Below, one piece after another: positions 8,739 to 17,851 of a stretch of 64,000 nucleotides of DNA (position 1 is the first letter of the stretch; every line of letters begins with the position of its first letter). Made by a program: the position numbers and the translations under genes. A model generated the notes under the pieces. That model had not been told where the DNA came from. It worked only from the letters and a program-made list of their open reading frames with translations, and searched no databases. Origin of the DNA: Nitrosospira lacus (GTDB lineage: Bacteria > Pseudomonadota > Gammaproteobacteria > Burkholderiales > Nitrosomonadaceae); the NCBI RefSeq assembly GCF_000355765.4, contig NZ_CP021106.3, positions 2,947,137-3,011,136 of the forward strand. The letters are read 5' to 3'.

Positions 8739-11114
8739 TCAGACAAGCTTGAACTCGGACCCGGCGCGACCGGAGCCGCGCTCGCCCAGCGATGCCTGAA
8801 TCGCATCCGCCACGGTTTCCAGCAAGACAAACTGTAATTCGGATCGGGTCGCTTCGGGCACCTCTCTCAGATCTTTCTGATTGCGGGCCGGCAACAGCAC
8901 TCTCCGCAAGCCCGCGCGTTGTGCGGCAAGCACCTTCTCCTTGATGCCACCCACCGGCAGTACCAATCCACGCAAACTGATCTCCCCAGTCATTGCCACG
9001 TCGTGATGCACCGGCCGATCGGTAAAAAGTGACGTGAGCGCCACGAACATGGCAACCCCTGCGCTGGGGCCATCCTTCGGAATAGCGCCCGCCGGCACAT
9101 GCACATGCACGTCGATGCCGTCGAACATTGCCGCAGGGATATTGAGGTCGTTTGCATGTGCTTTTAGCAGGGTGAGCGCCGCCTGAGCGCTCTCCTTCAT
9201 TACATCGCCCAACTGGCCGGTCAGAATCAGCTGTCCTCTGCCGCTTACCCGCGTTGCTTCGATGAAGAGGATGTCGCCGCCCACCGGCGTCCAGGCCAGA
9301 CCGGTGGCCACCCCCGGCAGGCTGGTACGCAGCCCGATTTCATGCTCGAATTTCGCCGGTCCGAGGATGGCGTCGAGGTCCGCGGCATCGACACGTACCT
9401 GGAGCCGCTCATCATCGGCGATGCGCATGGCCGCATGGCGCATTACGCGTCCAATTTCCCGTTCGAACTGACGCACTCCGGCCTCATGAGTGTAATTGGC
9501 AATGATGCCTTCCAGCGCCTCGACTGTCAGCTCGCACTGCGCTTCAGCAAGACCATTTGCCTCGCGTTGACGGTGCACCAGATAGCGCAGCGCGATCTGA
9601 AGTTTTTCCTCGCGGGTATAGCCCGGCAGATCGATGATCTCCATGCGGTCGCGTACCGGGGGCGGCACATTATCGATGACATTCGCCGTGGCAATGAAGA
9701 TAACGCGGCTCAAATCAAACGGTACACCGAGGTAATTGTCGCGAAAAGTCGAATTTTGTTCTGGATCCAGCACTTCAAGCAGCGCCGCCGATGGATCGCC
9801 GTGGAGACTGGCCGACATCTTGTCAACCTCATCGAGCATCATCACACAGTTGCGCGCACCAGCCTTGCGCAGGCATTGCACGATGTTGCCCGGCATCGCT
9901 CCGATATAGGTGCGGCGATGGCCGCGCATCTCGGCCTCGTCGTGTACCCCGCCCAACGACACACGAACGAATGGCCGCTGCAATGCGCGCGCGATGCTCT
10001 GGCCGAGGGAAGTCTTACCCACACCTGGCGGCCCGACGAAACACAGAATTGGCGCCCGCCCCTGAGGCTTGAGCTTTTGTACCGCCAGGAACTCGACAAT
10101 ACGCTGCTTGACTCGATCAAGCCCGAAGTGATCGGCTTCGAGAATCTGACGTGCGGTATTCAGGTCGATGGGCGGATCGGCTGGCAACCGCCAAGGCAAT
10201 TCGGTCATCCATTCCAGATAAGTGTGAAGCATTGAATACTCACTCGACGCGCCTGGCATACGCTGCAGCCGCTGCAATTCCTTGCGTGCCTGCGCCTCGA
10301 TCTCATCCGGCATGCCGGCATTGGTGATCGCCTCGCCAAGCTGCTCAATTTCCTGATCATTGCCATCACTCTCTCCGAGCTCCTTCTGGATGGTCTTCAA
10401 TTGTTCGCGCAAAAGAAACTTGCGTTCGCGATCCTCCAGTTGTTCCTTCGTACGCTCACCGATCTCTTGCGACAGCCTGAGTACCTCGATGCGGCGCGAC
10501 AGGATCTCCAACACCTTTTGCAGCCTCTCCTCGGTACGCAGGGTTTCAAGCAGCATCTGTTTCTCATTCACTTCCGTATCAAGCAGGCTGGCCGTGATAT
10601 CCGCCAAATGCGATGGCGCGCGCGTTGCCTGTAGCGCATGCGCAAGCTCCGCGGGAACACCAGGCAGCAACGACAGGATCTCGACGGCGCGTTCACGCAA
10701 TTGCATGGCAAGCGCTTCGGCCTGGGTAGAAATGAGTTCCGACTCATCAATACGCTGTATACGGACTGCCAGGAACGGATAGCCCTCCACCAACTCCTTG
10801 ATGCGGAAACGCTCGATCCCCTGGCACACGGCGTGACGTAACCCATCCGCCGAAGTGATGTGACGCACGACGTTGGCTACCGTACCGATGGGGCACAGCG
10901 CATCAATGCCCGGGTCGTCGATAGCGGGATCTTTCTGCAGCACGATGCCGATCGGGGTATTGGACTGGAGCGCATGTTCGACAGCGGCGATCGACTTCAC
11001 GCGGCCGACGGTGACAGGCATCAGCACATGCGGAAACAATACGACGTTGCGCATGGGGACCAGCGCGATCACGCCATTGGGAAGTTCGAATCTGGTCGCG
11101 GCAAGCTCTTCCAT
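8739..11114 (-). CDS. lon: ATP-dependent protease Lon
   Basis: Cytosolic AAA+ serine protease that degrades damaged and regulatory proteins. ATG 11114 is preceded by AGAGG and gives 791 residues; a TTG at 11165 has no ribosome site and adds 17 untypical residues. Order: N-terminal substrate domain starting [15 protein letters not shown], coiled coil, ATPase with Walker [10 protein letters not shown] (K about 367) and Walker B MMLDEVDK, then the protease domain with catalytic serine in [10 protein letters not shown] (about S684) and lysine in [11 protein letters not shown]. Length and layout match bacterial LonA. A sigma-70 promoter lies about 130 bases upstream. Confidence 0.96.
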   Translation of the reverse strand: MEELAATRFELPNGVIALVPMRNVVLFPHVLMPVTVGRVKSIAAVEHALQSNTPIGIVLQKDPAIDDPGIDALCPIGTVANVVRHITSADGLRHAVCQGIERFRIKELVEGYPFLAVRIQRIDESELISTQAEALAMQLRERAVEILSLLPGVPAELAHALQATRAPSHLADITASLLDTEVNEKQMLLETLRTEERLQKVLEILSRRIEVLRLSQEIGERTKEQLEDRERKFLLREQLKTIQKELGESDGNDQEIEQLGEAITNAGMPDEIEAQARKELQRLQRMPGASSEYSMLHTYLEWMTELPWRLPADPPIDLNTARQILEADHFGLDRVKQRIVEFLAVQKLKPQGRAPILCFVGPPGVGKTSLGQSIARALQRPFVRVSLGGVHDEAEMRGHRRTYIGAMPGNIVQCLRKAGARNCVMMLDEVDKMSASLHGDPSAALLEVLDPEQNSTFRDNYLGVPFDLSRVIFIATANVIDNVPPPVRDRMEIIDLPGYTREEKLQIALRYLVHRQREANGLAEAQCELTVEALEGIIANYTHEAGVRQFEREIGRVMRHAAMRIADDERLQVRVDAADLDAILGPAKFEHEIGLRTSLPGVATGLAWTPVGGDILFIEATRVSGRGQLILTGQLGDVMKESAQAALTLLKAHANDLNIPAAMFDGIDVHVHVPAGAIPKDGPSAGVAMFVALTSLFTDRPVHHDVAMTGEISLRGLVLPVGGIKEKVLAAQRAGLRRVLLPARNQKDLREVPEATRSELQFVLLETVADAIQASLGERGSGRAGSEFKLV

Positions 11115-11241
11115 AACGATCCTCTCTCCGCCAAAAAAAGTTCCCGGATCCGTTGCGTAGATCAATGAGCCCGGCTCCGCGCTCTATAAGGGTATTTTCT
11201 TTCAGGAACGCCCAATGATAGAAATCCGCATCCCTCGTATC

Positions 11242-11298
11242 AGTCTAGCACGAGTCACCCAAACGTCAACTTGACGGATCTTCCCTGGATAATACAAT
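11242..11298. promoter_or_regulatory. Back-to-back divergent promoters sharing a -35 palindrome
   Basis: On the minus strand TTGACG (11269-11264), a 16-base spacer and TAGACT (11247-11242) point to lon. On the plus strand TTGACG (11271-11276), a 16-base spacer and TACAAT (11293-11298) point to the small membrane protein gene. The two -35 boxes form the palindrome CGTCAACTTGACG (11264-11276). The rest of the 11115-11534 gap shows nothing else. Confidence 0.55.
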
Positions 11299-11534
11299 AC
11301 GGACGCTTCTGGATCAGGAAACGCAAGCCAGTCGTTTTCCTGGTTCAGCGCACTCTCGACACAACCGCCAATTCAGATTAAAGGGGCCGGTCACCGTGCC
11401 GATTCGCAAAGCGACGAACAATGGTCACACTTCGCACGCGGACCATTGTGTAGCGGAAGCAGATTTCATACAATCAAGCCCATACAATCACGCTTTGGCG
11501 AAAAGTGCCAATTGAGTGCTGGGATGAGACCTAT

Positions 11535-11846
11535 ATGAGCAAATACCTCGTACAACTGGACTTCATTTCCTTCATGAAATTCAATTCATTGGCATTTTGC
11601 TGCGCCAATACGCTGTTTTCGCCTTTCAATGCCTTTTATACCTTTCAGAGCAGCGGGATTAACAAAGCACTTCTTGTTCTCCTTTTAGCGCCATTTGCCG
11701 GCCTGCTCTTGGGACTGTTCTTTGGCGTCCTCGCCTTCCCGCTTTATAAGTTCCTGACTGCCCGCAGCCAATTTCTTGCGGCGCTTTCAGGCAGCTTCCA
11801 GAAATTACCGGACAGCTCCGTGAATGAGCCTGTTACCGATGACTAG
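11535..11846 (+). CDS. Small membrane protein, unknown function
   Basis: With ATG 11535 as start the product has 103 residues; a GTG at 11505 is the alternative and would add 10 residues. One clear transmembrane helix (about 45-75, rich in Leu, Gly and Phe: LLLAPFAGLLLGLFFGVL) follows an aromatic N-terminal half. The C-terminus is polar and ends in acidic residues. I do not recognise a family. It is read from the plus-strand promoter that backs onto the lon promoter and lies 35 bases before a cupin gene, so they may be cotranscribed. Confidence 0.6.
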   Translation: MSKYLVQLDFISFMKFNSLAFCCANTLFSPFNAFYTFQSSGINKALLVLLLAPFAGLLLGLFFGVLAFPLYKFLTARSQFLAALSGSFQKLPDSSVNEPVTDD

Positions 11847-11881
11847 CAGCCTGCTGGCATTTTTTCCGTTAGGAGCCGCCA

Positions 11882-12226
11882 TTGAAAGCTAAAGCGACCG
11901 TCGAAGAAGTACTCTCTCGCATCCCCGGTCCCGTCACCGCAGAGTGGCCTATGGGCGAGCGATTCGCCGTTGCTCTCGCCCATGGAACCATGTCGGTTGA
12001 GTATTACGCGCCTGCCGGCCATGATCCGCAAACTCCGCATGAGCAGGATGAAGTCTATTTCATCCACAGGGGAACGGGTGAACTCGTCATCAGCGGAAAT
12101 TCGCATTCGTTCAAGGCAGGGGATTGTCTTTTCGTGGCGGCTAATGTTGAGCACCGGTTCGAGAATTTTTCCAGTGATTTCGGAACATGGGTGGTATTCT
12201 GGGGACCGAAAGGTGGCGAGAAGTGA
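11882..12226 (+). CDS. Single-domain cupin protein
   Basis: 114 residues forming one small beta-barrel cupin. Motif 1 is HEQDEVYFIHRGTGEL and motif 2 is GDCLFVAANVEHRFENF, so metal-binding His and Glu residues are present in both. The start is TTG 11882 with GGAG upstream. Such minimal cupins are sugar isomerases, dioxygenases or sensors, and the sequence does not decide between them. The gene precedes a GH13 glycosidase gene by 69 bases on the same strand, which makes a carbohydrate link possible but unproven. Confidence 0.8.
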   Translation: MKAKATVEEVLSRIPGPVTAEWPMGERFAVALAHGTMSVEYYAPAGHDPQTPHEQDEVYFIHRGTGELVISGNSHSFKAGDCLFVAANVEHRFENFSSDFGTWVVFWGPKGGEK

Positions 12227-12295
12227 GAGCTCCTGATCCATCCATCGCTGGATAACCCGTCAAGCAGCTAAAAACATCATGAAGGGTATCAACTT

Positions 12296-14134
12296 ATGAA
12301 TAACCTTCCTCTGAATCAGCTCGGCCCTCACGAATCCATGCCCGGTTTGGTAAATTTCGGCGTACTGTTGCCATGGGTTTCGGCGGCAAACGGCAATCGG
12401 CTATTTGTAAAAATCATTCATGAGCGTGATCAGTTCATCCAGGCAATTCAGCCACTGGCGTTCGAATTGCGGCATGATGTCAATGCTGATTATGGCGACC
12501 TCTGGTCAACGGCCCTCGATTTCAATACGACTCGCGACTTGCAGCCAAACTCGCATTTTGGCATGACGGGCCGTCATGTCTATCGCTTCGAGCTGCACAA
12601 TCCCAATACTGGAGTACTGGACTGGATCATCGATCCTTACGCGCGCGAATATGCTGTCGGCAAGCTTTCTGCCTTTACCCTCGGCTACATTCCTTATGTC
12701 TGGAGTCCAGGCGAGACCCGTTGGAAAACACCCGCCCTAACTGATCTGATCCTGTACGAGCTGAACCTTGCCGAGTTCAGTGCCAGCTTGCAAGGTGCGA
12801 TCGACCGGCTCGACTACCTGGTCGACCTGGGTGTGAACGCACTGTCGGTGATGCCCGTCAACAATGTCTCGCTGGAGGTCGATTGGGGCTATCTGCCACA
12901 GGGTTATTTTGGAGTCGATGAACGCTTTGGCCGGCGCGACGACTTCCAGCGGTTCGTCGATGCAGCCCACCAGCGCGGACTGGCGGTGATCGTTGATGCG
13001 GTCTATGGCCATACCGGGGAGGACTTTCCTTACGCCGATCTCTATCGGCGGCTCCAGTACCACGAAAATCCATTCATGGGAGAGTTTGCTCAGAACTATT
13101 TCGGCGTCAGCACTGATTTCAACCGCGCCCTGACGCGCGATTTCTTCTTCAGTGTCAACCTGCACTGGTTGAATACCTACCATGTTGACGGTTTTCGCTA
13201 TGACTGCGTGCCAAACTACTGGGATGGCGCTTTGGGTGCAGGTTACGCCAACCTGGTTTTCCATACCTATGAATACGTCAAAGCCTCGATTGCCAGCTTG
13301 CCCCGGTTCGATGCACCGGAAGGCTCGCGACTGATCCAGATTGCCGAGCAACTGGAAGCCCCGGAACAGATTCTTCAGCAAAGCTACAGCAATGCCACGT
13401 GGCAGAACGCCACTTATGGAGCCGCGGTGGCCTGCGCTCACGGCATGGGAGGCGCAATCGAGAATCTCGGCCAGCGGCTGGGTGCGCTTGGATACATCGA
13501 GCAGTCTACTCAAAACGGCGAAACAATGGCCAAGGCCCCGCTGCAATACATCGAGAACCACGACCACAGCCGTTTTCTGTGTGAGTTCGGCCTGCATCGT
13601 CCCGACTGGAATTCGTTATTTGCGGAAGGTGACCGCGCGCAATGGTATCGGCTCCAGCCCTATTTGATCGGGTTGCTCACGGCGAAAGGCATCCCCATGC
13701 TATGGCAGGGCCAGGAATTTGGCGAGAACTATTTTCTACCCGATAGCGGTCTTGGCCGGGTATTACTGCTGCGGCCGCTACGCTGGGATTATTTCTACGA
13801 CACGACCGGAAAAAACCTGATCAAGCTGACCCGGAGACTCGTGAGCCTGCGCAAGAGTTGCGCCGAGTTGCGTCGCGGCAGTCATTATTTTTACAATGAT
13901 GAGGAGCGTTATCAATCGCGCGGCATCCTGCTGTTCCAGAGAGAGACCTCCGCTGCGGTAAGCCTTGTGGCGGTGAATTTCACCGAGATTGAGCAGACCG
14001 TGCCATTCATCTTCATGCGTGCCGGTAACTACACCGAACAATTGCACGGGCAGGATAACTTTTCTGTCAATGAGGGGCAGGAGCGCTGGCTGACCGTCCC
14101 ATCCAGTTATGGGCGCATATGGCGAAGCGCTTGA
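12296..14134 (+). CDS. GH13 alpha-amylase-family glycoside hydrolase
   Basis: 612 residues, no signal peptide, so probably cytosolic. An N-terminal beta domain (about 15-140, with WIIDPYAREYAVG as in branching enzyme and trehalohydrolase groups) is followed by the TIM barrel. The retaining triad is complete: nucleophile D303 in VDGFRYD, acid/base E351 in LIQIAEQ, and D423 in IENHDHSRF. The C-terminal beta domain is short. The architecture resembles glycogen branching enzymes and malto-oligosyltrehalose trehalohydrolases, but specificity cannot be assigned; no glycogen or trehalose gene is adjacent. Only the upstream cupin gene is on the same strand nearby. Confidence 0.85.
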   Translation: MNNLPLNQLGPHESMPGLVNFGVLLPWVSAANGNRLFVKIIHERDQFIQAIQPLAFELRHDVNADYGDLWSTALDFNTTRDLQPNSHFGMTGRHVYRFELHNPNTGVLDWIIDPYAREYAVGKLSAFTLGYIPYVWSPGETRWKTPALTDLILYELNLAEFSASLQGAIDRLDYLVDLGVNALSVMPVNNVSLEVDWGYLPQGYFGVDERFGRRDDFQRFVDAAHQRGLAVIVDAVYGHTGEDFPYADLYRRLQYHENPFMGEFAQNYFGVSTDFNRALTRDFFFSVNLHWLNTYHVDGFRYDCVPNYWDGALGAGYANLVFHTYEYVKASIASLPRFDAPEGSRLIQIAEQLEAPEQILQQSYSNATWQNATYGAAVACAHGMGGAIENLGQRLGALGYIEQSTQNGETMAKAPLQYIENHDHSRFLCEFGLHRPDWNSLFAEGDRAQWYRLQPYLIGLLTAKGIPMLWQGQEFGENYFLPDSGLGRVLLLRPLRWDYFYDTTGKNLIKLTRRLVSLRKSCAELRRGSHYFYNDEERYQSRGILLFQRETSAAVSLVAVNFTEIEQTVPFIFMRAGNYTEQLHGQDNFSVNEGQERWLTVPSSYGRIWRSA

Positions 14135-14196
14135 ATACCAGTCCCGCTTATCCGGTAACTCGCCCACGCTGCTCGGGACATGCGCAGAAACAAATA

Positions 14197-14226
14197 TTGG
14201 CATTACCCTTTACAGGGGTATACAAT
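14197..14226 (+). promoter_or_regulatory. Promoter of the czc operon with operator-like spacer
   Basis: The -35 box TTGGCA (14197-14202) and -10 box TACAAT (14221-14226) are 18 bases apart. The spacer carries the inverted repeat TACCC-N7-GGGTA (14204-14220). A long spacer filled by a dyad is how MerR-family metal sensors recognise promoters, although they usually prefer 19-20 bases. The start codon of the first operon gene lies 10 bases downstream of the -10 box, so the transcript leader must be very short. Confidence 0.5.
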
Positions 14227-14235
14227 CTGACCGCC

Positions 14236-14613
14236 ATGAATAAGCGCCGCTGTATCTATTCCGTCATGCTTTTATTATTCGTCAGTATGCTGACGAATGC
14301 ATTTGGCTGGGCATTTAACGGCGAGGTATTCGCTCATGAGTTGGATCATGAGCACCATGTGCTCTCTCTTGATCCGACGGCGCATCTTGAGGCCCATCAC
14401 CATGCCGCTCTCAATGATGAAGGTCATCTGGATGCGGCGACCCACCTTTGCCTTCATGCGGCCGGTCAGTATCAGCCGTTTTTCTTTACGTCCCCGCCGC
14501 GGGTACCCGCCTCCACCGGTGCGGAGGTTTTAACCTCGTTTATTTCTCTGATCGTCCCCGAATCCATTCCGGATTCCCCTCTTCATCCTCCCAAACACGG
14601 TTTCACAAGCTAG
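14236..14613 (+). CDS. Exported His-rich protein at the head of the czc operon (CzcI-like)
   Basis: 125 residues from ATG 14236. A signal peptide (about 1-25, MLLLFVSMLTNAFGWA) leads into a stretch rich in histidine (HELDHEHHVL, HLEAHHHAALNDEGH) that could bind zinc, cobalt or cadmium, then a proline-rich tail. Small periplasmic proteins of this kind (CzcI, CnrX-like leaders) often precede HME-type efflux genes. I infer a metal-buffering or sensing role. It begins immediately after the operator-like promoter and precedes czcC by 236 bases. Confidence 0.7.
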   Translation: MNKRRCIYSVMLLLFVSMLTNAFGWAFNGEVFAHELDHEHHVLSLDPTAHLEAHHHAALNDEGHLDAATHLCLHAAGQYQPFFFTSPPRVPASTGAEVLTSFISLIVPESIPDSPLHPPKHGFTS

Positions 14614-14849
14614 ATCGGCAGGCACGACGGCTGATCCCTGACATTGCCTGGTTTGCCTCAAATCAGCTAGACAACCAAAGGCAGCCAGCGGCAATGAAAG
14701 TCGTCTGACAGCCACGTCAAACCACCTGCCACGTGGGGTGGACCTGCCGCCTTGTATTGGCGTGATAACCGCTTCGCTCATTGCGATGTCGATTGCGCGG
14801 TTGCTTGTGCAGCGGACTGTTGGCGCATAACACTTGCGGAGATATTTCC

Positions 14850-16241
14850 ATGAACTTTAAAACATTGTTCACGGTGTCACACCGAGTATCGGCCGGATTG
14901 CTCATTCTGGCATTCAGTTGCCCATCGGCGGCCATTGCCGAAAATACATTTTTCGGCGCATTGCCTGTTGGAAACGCGGACTACTCCGCTCTACCCGAGG
15001 AGACAAAAGATCTCACTTTGCGCGATGCCGCGCTTCTCACGCTGCAGCGCAATCCTGAATTGGCGGCTTTCGCCAAGGAGATCCGTGCCCTGAAAGGAGC
15101 CACCCTTCAGGCTGGCCTACTGCCAAACCCTGAGTTATCCGTGAATGTTGAGAATATCGGAAATATTCAGCCGCTTACAGGCGACATCAACTCTACAAAG
15201 GCAGTTTCACAAGAAGTTGTCCAGCAAATTACGACGATTCGTATCTATCAGTTGATCGAGCTCGGTGGAAAACGTGCCGCGCGGGTTAGCGCCGCATCGC
15301 TGGGTGAAGAACTGGCAGGCCAGGATTATGAAATCAGGCGAGTGGAACTTATCGCTCGAGTGGCGAATGTGTTTACCGAGGTACTTGCTGCGCAAGAGCG
15401 TCTGCGACTCGCAAAAGAGAGTCAGCAATTGGCGCAGAGGGTAGTAAGCGCAGTGGTAAAGCGCGTTCAGGCTGGCAAGGTGCCTCCCATTGAGGAAACC
15501 AGGGCCGGGGTAACATTTTCCACCACACGGATTGAACTAGAGCAGGCGCAACGCGAGCTGGCCGCCGCGCGCAAACGGCTGACTCTGCTATGGGGCAACG
15601 CTTCACCGCGATTTAATAAAGCACTTGGAAACCTTGAATCGTCAGTTACTCTGCCGGATTTCGACGTGCTTGCGAAACATGTTCTCGCCGGCCCCATGGC
15701 GCTGCGCGCCATGAGAAATATAGATCAGCGTAAAGCGCTGCTGGATCTGGAGCAGACCCGGCGCATTCCAAACCTTACTATTCAAGCCGGCGTCGTTCAT
15801 CACGCACAACTCGGAGGCAATACTGCCGTCGCTGCCGTGATATTGCCGCTGCCATTGTTCGATCGCAACCAGGGCAATATCCTGCAAGCCCATCAACGTG
15901 TGGATAAGGCCATTGACGAGCAAGCCGCCACCGAGCTGCGTCTTAGAACCGAACTTACACAGGCGTATGAGGCGTTGTCGGCCGCACAGAGGGAAACCGG
16001 CATACTACGCGACGAGATAATACCCGCTGCCAGAAGCGCCTTCGAAGTCACCAACAAAGGTTACGAACTGGGCAGGTTTGGTTTTCTGGAAGTGCTGGAC
16101 GCCCAGCGTACCCTATTTCTGAACCAAATCCTGTATATACGTGCGCTGGCGAACTATCAGCGTCTAGTCAATGAAATTGAACGGCTGATTGCGGCACCGA
16201 TCGATGGCATCCTCGATGGTGTCGCCAAAACAATCGACTAA
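14850..16241 (+). CDS. czcC: Outer-membrane efflux protein, CzcC family
   Basis: TolC-like outer-membrane channel for metal efflux. ATG 14850 has GGAG 8 bases upstream and is followed by a signal peptide ending near AIAEN; the product has 463 residues. Two OEP repeats of coiled-coil helices are visible: residues about 50-240, beginning LTLRDAALLTLQRNPEL, and about 265-450, which includes FGFLEVLDAQRTLFLNQ. The first half also contains LLPNPELSV, typical of CzcC/CusC-like proteins. It works with the CzcB and CzcA products encoded next. Confidence 0.92.
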   Translation: MNFKTLFTVSHRVSAGLLILAFSCPSAAIAENTFFGALPVGNADYSALPEETKDLTLRDAALLTLQRNPELAAFAKEIRALKGATLQAGLLPNPELSVNVENIGNIQPLTGDINSTKAVSQEVVQQITTIRIYQLIELGGKRAARVSAASLGEELAGQDYEIRRVELIARVANVFTEVLAAQERLRLAKESQQLAQRVVSAVVKRVQAGKVPPIEETRAGVTFSTTRIELEQAQRELAAARKRLTLLWGNASPRFNKALGNLESSVTLPDFDVLAKHVLAGPMALRAMRNIDQRKALLDLEQTRRIPNLTIQAGVVHHAQLGGNTAVAAVILPLPLFDRNQGNILQAHQRVDKAIDEQAATELRLRTELTQAYEALSAAQRETGILRDEIIPAARSAFEVTNKGYELGRFGFLEVLDAQRTLFLNQILYIRALANYQRLVNEIERLIAAPIDGILDGVAKTID

Positions 16242-16277
16242 TGTAACAGCGCTGGTCCTGATTATAAGGAGTAAAAA

Positions 16278-17789
16278 ATGAAGGACAAAAATCGACTCAT
16301 TCCGATCATTGCCGTGATCGCGATAGGAATCGCCGTGGGTGGCTTGATTCTCACCTTGGATAAGAGCGCTCCATCCACCGCCGCTGATACCGCGAGTAAA
16401 CCATCCGACAATGCGAAGGTTCAGTCCGACACGGCGTCCGACAGGGGGCCCAGGGGAGGCAAGCTGCTTACGACCGATAATTTCGGGGTGGAAGTGACCA
16501 TCTTTGAACAAGGGGTGCCTCCACAGTTCCGGCTTTATCTCTATAAGAATGACAAACCATTATCACCATCCGCCGCCAAAATCACCGTCACACTTACCCG
16601 GCTCGGCACTCCCGCACAAGTAATTAAATTCACGCCGGAGGCCGATTATTTGATCGGCGATCAGACGATCGAGGAGCCTCATTCGTTCGATGTGGTCGTT
16701 TCCGCTCAATGGGATGGCAAAACTTTTCGCTGGAACTACAGCCAGGTCGAGATGCGAGTGAAAATCTCGAACGAAATGCTAAAGAGCATGGGTATCGAAA
16801 TACTGACCGCCGAAGCAGCAACAATCAAACCTACACTCAAGCTGCCGGGCGAAATCATCTTCAACGAACACACCATCGTACAAGTGGTGCCGCGGCTGCC
16901 CGGCATCGTAACCGCTGTCTATCGCCATCATGGTCAACACGTGAAGAAAGGAGAGGTGCTTGCAGTAATTGAAAGCCAGATGCTGGCCGAGTTACGCAGT
17001 CAGCATCGGGTCGCGCGGAAACGATTGGCGCTGGCGCAGACTACCTTCGAACGGGAAAAGCGGCTGTGGGAAGAGAAGATTACCGCCAAGCAGGATTATC
17101 TCATCGCCCAGGAGTTGTTAAACGAAGCCGAAATCGCAGTGGATCTCGCATCAGTAAAACTGCGCTCCCTGGGAGTGCGTCCTGATTCAGGCGCATCAGA
17201 AGAAAATCTGGCGCGCTACGAAATCCAGGCCCCCATCTCGGGCCTCATCACTGCCAAGGCCATTGCACAGGGTCAGACGCTTAAGGACGACGCGAACATT
17301 TATACCATAGCCGACGTATCGACAGTCTGGGCGGCCATTACGGTATATCCGAAAGACCTGGCTGTGATCGAGGTCGGGCAGAGGGTAACAGTCAAGGCGA
17401 CCGCTTTTGACGTCGAAGGCGAGGGTGCTGTCACTTACATAACCACCCTGATTGGCGGGCAAACCCGAACTGCCACAGCGCGGGTGGAGCTTGAGAACGA
17501 GGATGGCAGATGGCGGCCCGGCATGTTTGTAAACGCGGAACTGGTGACAGAAGATCTCCCGGTGCCCGTCGCGGTATCGGCGGATGCCATTCAAACAATT
17601 CGTGACTGGACGGTGGTATTCGGCCGCTACGGCCAATTCTTCGAAGCACGCCCCCTGGAACTGGGGCGCGGCGACGGAAAAATGATCGAAGTACTCAAGG
17701 GGCTCCGGGCAGGAGAACAGTACGCCGCGGGTAACAGCTTCGCCATCAAGGCTGAGCTGGGCAAATCGGGAGCGAGTCATGACCATTAG
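16278..17789 (+). CDS. czcB: RND efflux periplasmic adaptor, CzcB family
   Basis: 503-residue membrane-fusion protein joining the CzcA pump to the CzcC channel. One N-terminal membrane anchor (about 8-27) is followed by an extra N-terminal domain (about 55-160, starting RGPRGGKLL), then the lipoyl/barrel-sandwich region (IVQVVPRLPGIVTAVYRHHG), a coiled-coil hairpin, the other lipoyl half (YEIQAPISGLITAKAI) and beta-barrel domains. The C-terminus ends SHDH, a possible weak metal site. A ribosome site AAGGAG precedes ATG 16278. It lies 36 bases after czcC and 62 bases before czcA. Confidence 0.93.
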   Translation: MKDKNRLIPIIAVIAIGIAVGGLILTLDKSAPSTAADTASKPSDNAKVQSDTASDRGPRGGKLLTTDNFGVEVTIFEQGVPPQFRLYLYKNDKPLSPSAAKITVTLTRLGTPAQVIKFTPEADYLIGDQTIEEPHSFDVVVSAQWDGKTFRWNYSQVEMRVKISNEMLKSMGIEILTAEAATIKPTLKLPGEIIFNEHTIVQVVPRLPGIVTAVYRHHGQHVKKGEVLAVIESQMLAELRSQHRVARKRLALAQTTFEREKRLWEEKITAKQDYLIAQELLNEAEIAVDLASVKLRSLGVRPDSGASEENLARYEIQAPISGLITAKAIAQGQTLKDDANIYTIADVSTVWAAITVYPKDLAVIEVGQRVTVKATAFDVEGEGAVTYITTLIGGQTRTATARVELENEDGRWRPGMFVNAELVTEDLPVPVAVSADAIQTIRDWTVVFGRYGQFFEARPLELGRGDGKMIEVLKGLRAGEQYAAGNSFAIKAELGKSGASHDH

Positions 17790-17851
17790 GGTGCAGCAGT
17801 CGCAAGCAAGCATACCAGGCATCCCGAAGGAACGAACCGGGATGAAAAATC

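Noticed and set aside
9342-10235. Open frame of 297 residues on the plus strand inside lon
   Set aside because: It is antisense to the conserved Lon ATPase region and has no signal, domain or ribosome site; it arises from GC-rich codon third positions.
12737-13597. Open frame of 286 residues antisense to the GH13 gene
   Set aside because: It is opposite the catalytic barrel with its complete active-site triad.
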